A stretch of 18,730 nucleotides of DNA from CALWZE01 sp964645785 (GTDB taxonomy: Bacteria; Bacillota; Clostridia; Oscillospirales; Ruminococcaceae): contig CAZYAV010000046.1 of assembly GCA_964645785.1 (NCBI GenBank), positions 1 through 18,730 of the forward strand, given 5' to 3'. The number at the start of each line of letters is the position of its first letter. Within the stretch, counting starts at the first letter, position 1. The translations under genes and the position numbers were made by a program. Under the pieces are notes generated by a model, which was given only the letters and a program-made list of their open reading frames with translations, did not search any database and had not been told where the DNA came from. Below, in pieces: positions 15,237-18,730 of this stretch.

Positions 15237-16910
15237 TCAGACCGGCGGCGTCTCCGGCGCGGCATACGCAATGGCGACATAGATCGTCACCGTCTGGGAG
15301 GCCGCGTTGATCTCCTCCCCCTCCGCGATGCTCTGCCGGATGACCGTGCCGGGTGCGCGGTCGCTGCTCGGCTCCTCCCGCACGACATAGCGGATCGCCT
15401 GCTCCTGCAGCGCCGCCTCGGCGTTCGCCTGGGACATGCCGACAACCCCGATCATTTTGATTTTTTCCGGCTCGTTGTAATACAGGAGGATGGTCGTCCC
15501 CGGCTCGACCATCTCACCCGGCTCGGGGGATTGATTCACAATCATCTTGTCCGTCTCGCCGGGCACGTTCGTCTGGATAAATTCATATTTGAAGTTTTCC
15601 CGGTCGAACGCGATGTCCGACATGAGCGTTCCGGTATATTGGGGTACCGGGACGGCGGTCTGCTGCTGGTCGGAGCCCGGCGTCTGCGGGTTCAGCTCGT
15701 CCAGCAGCCGGGTGCCGACATACACCATCGCCGCAACGACCGCCAGCATGGCAAGCACGACAATCACAACGCCCCACCAGCGCAGCCTGCCGCTCTCCTG
15801 CTGCTTGCCGCGCCGCGGCGCTTTCCCGCGCCCGGTCGCCGGCGCGCTCTGGCGCGGCTCCCGGTGCGGCCTGACCTTCACCGGGTCGGCCTGCTGGGTC
15901 GGCTCGGCCGGCTGCGGGGCGGGCTGCTTTGCCGCCCGCCCCGCCTGCGGCAGCTGCTCGCCGTTGAGCAGCCGCTTGAAATCGAGCGCCGTCTGCACTC
16001 GTTCTTTATTATTGAGCAGCAGCCCCATCATGATAGCGTGGGAGGCGTACTGCGGCACCGTGCTTTGCAGCGTGATGGGCGGCTCCAGCGTGTCGTAACT
16101 CCGGCGCTGGGAGGCGTCCTGGGGCGCGACGCCGATCAGGCACCGGTAAAAGACCGCGGCGGCGCCGTACACATCGGTCGAGGCGTTCTGCCACATGGTG
16201 GAGGAGTACTGCTCGGGCGCGGAATAGCCGCTGAACAGCCTGGCAACCACCTCGGTGTCCTTGGTGCGCACGCTGGAGGTTGCGTAGCCGCCCAGCTTGA
16301 CGTCCCCGTTGCGGTTGACGAAGATGGTCTCGGGCGAGACGCCGCGGTGGATCAGATTGACCGAGTGGATGCGGCTGAGCGCGTCCAGCACGGGGGTCAG
16401 CAGGGTCAGGCATTTATCGAACGGCAGGGTCGTGCCGACCATGTCCAAAAATTCCCGCAGCGACACGCCGTGGAAATTCTCCAGCACGGCATACGCCGTC
16501 TGGTTCGCCTCAAAAAAATCGACGACCTGAATCACCGTCGGCTCCTCGGAAAGCTTGAACAGGTTGCGGTACAGCTCGCAAAAGTCGATCATCGCGGTTT
16601 TGTATTGCAGCTCCGCGTCCGGGTTGGCGACAAGGGCGTTGTTCTCCCCCCGCTTGCACGCGCCGCGCAGCAGGAATTCCTTGATTTCCACCACCGCGTT
16701 GCGGGAACAGTCGTACCCGGCGTAGGTGACGCAGTCCCCCTCATGCTCCTTTTCCCGCCCGACAACATACCGGCCGCGCAGGCGGTACCCGATCGGAAGA
16801 TCCTGCTGCGGGTTTTTCTGGGTGCCGTTATAGCCGCAGACCGGGCAGGCGCTCGCCTGCGCAGAAACCGCGCTCATACAACTCAAACACAATTTTTTCT
16901 GACCGCTCAT
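15237..16910 (-). CDS. Membrane-anchored zinc-ribbon/pseudokinase/PASTA protein
   Basis: This 557-residue protein resembles bacterial Ser/Thr kinases. Order of parts: zinc ribbon (Cys8, Cys11, Cys22, Cys25); kinase-like domain at about 41-315; a Pro-rich, basic linker (about 320-376); one membrane helix (about 378-400); and two PASTA-like extracellular repeats (about 420-480 and 486-548). Lys77 is kept (VVEIKEF), as are SGYSAPEQY (APE at 231-233) and STDVYGAAAVFY. The glycine loop reads GREKEHEGDCVTY, the HRD motif is HRG (Gly190), the following Asn is Thr195, and DFG is GYA (Gly208). These losses predict no phosphotransfer. The ATG at 16910 has GGAGAG upstream; the frame is open further upstream, but those residues lie over the promoter. 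PASTA domains usually bind cell wall, suggesting an envelope-sensing or scaffolding role. It is probably cotranscribed with the downstream lipoprotein. Confidence 0.85.
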   Translation of the reverse strand: MSGQKKLCLSCMSAVSAQASACPVCGYNGTQKNPQQDLPIGYRLRGRYVVGREKEHEGDCVTYAGYDCSRNAVVEIKEFLLRGACKRGENNALVANPDAELQYKTAMIDFCELYRNLFKLSEEPTVIQVVDFFEANQTAYAVLENFHGVSLREFLDMVGTTLPFDKCLTLLTPVLDALSRIHSVNLIHRGVSPETIFVNRNGDVKLGGYATSSVRTKDTEVVARLFSGYSAPEQYSSTMWQNASTDVYGAAAVFYRCLIGVAPQDASQRRSYDTLEPPITLQSTVPQYASHAIMMGLLLNNKERVQTALDFKRLLNGEQLPQAGRAAKQPAPQPAEPTQQADPVKVRPHREPRQSAPATGRGKAPRRGKQQESGRLRWWGVVIVVLAMLAVVAAMVYVGTRLLDELNPQTPGSDQQQTAVPVPQYTGTLMSDIAFDRENFKYEFIQTNVPGETDKMIVNQSPEPGEMVEPGTTILLYYNEPEKIKMIGVVGMSQANAEAALQEQAIRYVVREEPSSDRAPGTVIRQSIAEGEEINAASQTVTIYVAIAYAAPETPPV

Positions 16911-16973
16911 TCGCTCTCTCCAACTGCCTTTTCTGTCTCTTATCCGACCCAATAAAGCCATTATTCCTGTATA

Positions 16974-17002
16974 ATAATACCGTGTTTTTCTGCGGGATGC
17001 AA
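16974..17002 (-). promoter_or_regulatory. Promoter of the pseudokinase gene
   Basis: On the minus strand TTGCAT (16997-17002), 17 bp and TATTAT (16974-16979) precede the pseudokinase ATG by about 65 nt. The TATTATTATA run is AT-rich against a GC-rich background. It is divergent from the promoter of the AI-2E family gene. Confidence 0.6.
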
Positions 17003-17050
17003 GCCGGGTCAAAAACCGCGCGGCAAAACGCGCCAAAGCCCGCCGATTTG

Positions 17051-17059
17051 TGGTATACT
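17051..17059 (+). promoter_or_regulatory. Extended -10 promoter of the AI-2E family gene
   Basis: TGGTATACT is an extended -10 element (TG, one base, TATACT) about 30 bp before the ATG. No good -35 box is visible at the right distance, which is usual for extended -10 promoters. It lies in the divergent gap shared with the pseudokinase gene. Confidence 0.6.
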
Positions 17060-17090
17060 TGAATATACAAACCGCACATGGGGGATTGCC

Positions 17091-18287
17091 ATGAAAAAGA
17101 ACTCGCCCTTTTCCGAGCTGCGCGTGCACCGGACGCGCGCGAATATTCTGACCGGGTGCATCGTCGCGCTGGTCTATGTGCTGTTACAGCATTTTGCGGA
17201 TATCCGCCGATTTCTGGGCGGGTTTTTCGAGCTTATCTCGCCGTTTGTCAGCGGCCTTGTGCTGGCGTATCTGCTCAACCTCATCCTGTCCGGGCTTGAG
17301 CGGCTTTTTCTGCACCGGATCGGGAACAAAAAGCTCATGCGCACCCTCTCGCTGATCTTGACGGTTGTGCTGGCGGTTCTGCTGATTGCCGGGCTGCTGT
17401 TCGCCATCATCCCGCAGCTGATTAAAAGCATCTCGACCCTGGTGGCGGAGGTGCAGGCGTACCTTATCAGCTCGGAGCCCGAGATCCGCGAATTTGCGTC
17501 CCATTTTGAGATTGGCGAATCCATTGTAAACCTTGTCTACGGCTCCTGGTCAAACGCGCTGTCCACCATCTCCAACTGGGTAAAGGACATCGCGCCGGAT
17601 CTGCTCAACACCACCGTGCGGTTCGGCAGCGGGCTTGTGCGCGGCTTTATCTCCCTGTTTATCGCGATTTATGTCCTTGCGGACAAGGAGCGCCTGCTGC
17701 GGCACGCAAGGCTTGTGCTGCGCGCCTTTGCAAGCGGCGCCGTCTATAACCGGGTGAATCACGCCGCCAAGCGCGTCAACCACCTGTTCAGCAGCTTCAT
17801 CGCGGGCAAGCTGCTCGATTCGCTCATCATCGGCATCCTCTGCTTTATCGGGATGATGATTTTCCGGATGCCCAACGCGCTGCTCATCTCGGTCATCGTC
17901 GGCGTCACCAACGTCATCCCGACCTTTGGGCCGTTCATCGGCGCCATCCCCAGCATCTTCATCATCCTCATCGACAGCCCGGTTAAGGCGCTGTATTTTG
18001 CGATTTTCATCCTCGTTTTGCAGCAGGTGGACGGCAACCTGATAGGGCCGCTGATCCTCGGGGACACCACGGGGCTCTCGGCGCTCTGGGTGCTGGTCGC
18101 CATCTGCTTTTTCGGCTCGCTGTGGGGGGTCGTGGGGATGCTGGTCGGCGTGCCGATTGTCGCCATCTGTTACGAGTTTTTTGCGGAATACGTCGCGGCG
18201 CGGCTGGCGCGCAAGGGCTACGGCCTGGACAACGAGCCGATCCCCCCGGCGGCCGATACGCAGCAATCCGGACAGCCCGGCGCCTAA
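17091..18287 (+). CDS. AI-2E/PerM family membrane protein
   Basis: This is a 398-residue polytopic protein of the AI-2E transporter (PerM/YdiK-like) family. Members include autoinducer-2 exporters and ion antiporters, so the substrate is not predictable. An N-terminal membrane pair (about 20-70) and a third helix (about 85-110) precede an extracytoplasmic amphipathic region (about 112-175). The conserved C-terminal half has GKLLDSLIIGILCFIGM, then VGVTNVIPTFGPFIGAIPS, the VLQQVDGNLIGPLILG signature and GSLWGVVGMLVGVPIVAI. The polar tail ends in GQPGA. A GGGGA site lies 5 nt before the ATG. It stands alone after a divergent promoter region. The 125 bp before metY show a GC-rich tract without a clear terminator. 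Confidence 0.92.
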   Translation: MKKNSPFSELRVHRTRANILTGCIVALVYVLLQHFADIRRFLGGFFELISPFVSGLVLAYLLNLILSGLERLFLHRIGNKKLMRTLSLILTVVLAVLLIAGLLFAIIPQLIKSISTLVAEVQAYLISSEPEIREFASHFEIGESIVNLVYGSWSNALSTISNWVKDIAPDLLNTTVRFGSGLVRGFISLFIAIYVLADKERLLRHARLVLRAFASGAVYNRVNHAAKRVNHLFSSFIAGKLLDSLIIGILCFIGMMIFRMPNALLISVIVGVTNVIPTFGPFIGAIPSIFIILIDSPVKALYFAIFILVLQQVDGNLIGPLILGDTTGLSALWVLVAICFFGSLWGVVGMLVGVPIVAICYEFFAEYVAARLARKGYGLDNEPIPPAADTQQSGQPGA

Positions 18288-18412
18288 GCGGCACGGCCTG
18301 CCGCAGCCGTCGGCGTTCGGGTGCGTCTCGCCCGGCGGGACAGGCCGTATGCGCCGGTTTCCCACACCGCCGTTTAAACTTCATTCCATTCTTATAAAGG
18401 GGTATTTACGCT

Positions 18413-18730
18413 ATGAGCAACTACAGGTTTGAGACGCTTCAGCTCCACGTCGGGCAGGAACAGCCCGACCCCGCGACCGACGCCCGCGCCGTCCCGATCT
18501 ACCAGACGACCAGCTATGTATTCCGCAGCGCGGCGCACGCGGCCGCCCGCTTTGACCTGTCCGACGAGGGGAACATCTACGGCCGCCTGACCAATTCCAC
18601 CCAGGACGTCTTTGAAAAACGCATCGCCGCGCTTGAGGGCGGTGTGGCCGCGCTCGCGGTTGCCTCCGGCGCGGCCGCCATCACCTATACCATCCAGGCC
18701 CTGGCCCAGGCGGGGGAGCACATTGTGGCG
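18413..18730 (+). CDS. metY: O-acetylhomoserine sulfhydrylase, N-terminal part (3' end outside window)
   Basis: These are the first 106 residues of a Cys/Met-metabolism PLP enzyme. The start is diagnostic: the FETLQLHVGQEQPDP block, then ARAVPIYQTTSYVF, NIYGRLTNSTQDVFEKRIAALEGG and VASGAAAITYTIQALAQAGEHIV. This matches O-acetylhomoserine aminocarboxypropyltransferase, which makes homocysteine from O-acetylhomoserine and sulfide in methionine synthesis. The ATG has AAAGGGG about 9 nt upstream. The PLP lysine and C-terminal half lie beyond the window. A cystathionine gamma-synthase/lyase is less likely because the FETLQLHxGQ and DARAVPIYQTTSYVF blocks are typical of the sulfhydrylase branch. 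Confidence 0.92.
   Translation, partial: MSNYRFETLQLHVGQEQPDPATDARAVPIYQTTSYVFRSAAHAAARFDLSDEGNIYGRLTNSTQDVFEKRIAALEGGVAALAVASGAAAITYTIQALAQAGEHIVA

Noticed and set aside
14568..16955. Long plus-strand open frame antisense to the pseudokinase and lipoprotein genes
   Set aside because: It spans two minus-strand genes and their intergenic region and has an improbable composition. The minus-strand genes have start sites and domain motifs.
18293..18348. Inverted repeat ACGGCCTG/CAGGCCGT after the AI-2E family gene as a terminator
   Set aside because: The arms are only 8 bp with a 40-nt loop and no T-run follows.

Overview
The window is a GC-rich chromosomal segment with ordinary housekeeping genes. 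It most likely comes from a high-GC Clostridia member of the Oscillospiraceae/Ruminococcaceae type. That placement is an inference from gene content: split and very divergent SecD and SecF, NrdR, a zinc-ribbon/kinase/PASTA membrane protein, a clostridial-type lipoprotein with a Cys/His motif, a DHHW-type acetylation protein and strong Shine-Dalgarno sites. No rRNA, tRNA, insertion sequence, integrase, phage gene or CRISPR array was seen.

Layout. (1) 2-3175 (+): the end of gltB followed by gltD, the two subunits of glutamate synthase. A large palindrome then acts as a shared terminator. (2) 3451-6389 (-): secD, secF and nrdR read as one unit from a near-consensus promoter (TTGACG-N17-TATAAT) and end at the same palindrome. 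(3) 6400-9249 (-): asnS and then a class Ic aspartate aminotransferase, with a promoter in front of asnS. Together with gltBD this makes the left half rich in glutamate/aspartate/asparagine metabolism. (4) 9344-11960 (+): an MBOAT O-acyltransferase and an AlgJ/DHHW-like SGNH protein, a tight two-gene unit probably acetylating an exported polysaccharide. (5) 11961-12402: about 440 bp with no convincing gene, ending at a strong terminator. (6) 12453-17002 (-): a small integral membrane protein, a tandem array of 108/110-bp repeats, a beta-propeller-like lipoprotein and a membrane-anchored zinc-ribbon/pseudokinase/PASTA protein, all reading leftward from a promoter next to a divergent gene. (7) 17091-18287 (+): an AI-2E/PerM family membrane protein, then the start of metY (O-acetylhomoserine sulfhydrylase), cut by the window edge.

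The parts most worth a second look are the 108/110-bp tandem array (13058-13548); the kinase-like protein, which has lost the HRD and DFG aspartates and so looks like a PASTA pseudokinase; the SecD/SecF pair, in which the normally conserved proton-relay motifs have decayed; and a 24-bp tandem duplication that copies both the ribosome binding site and the start codon of the lipoprotein gene.
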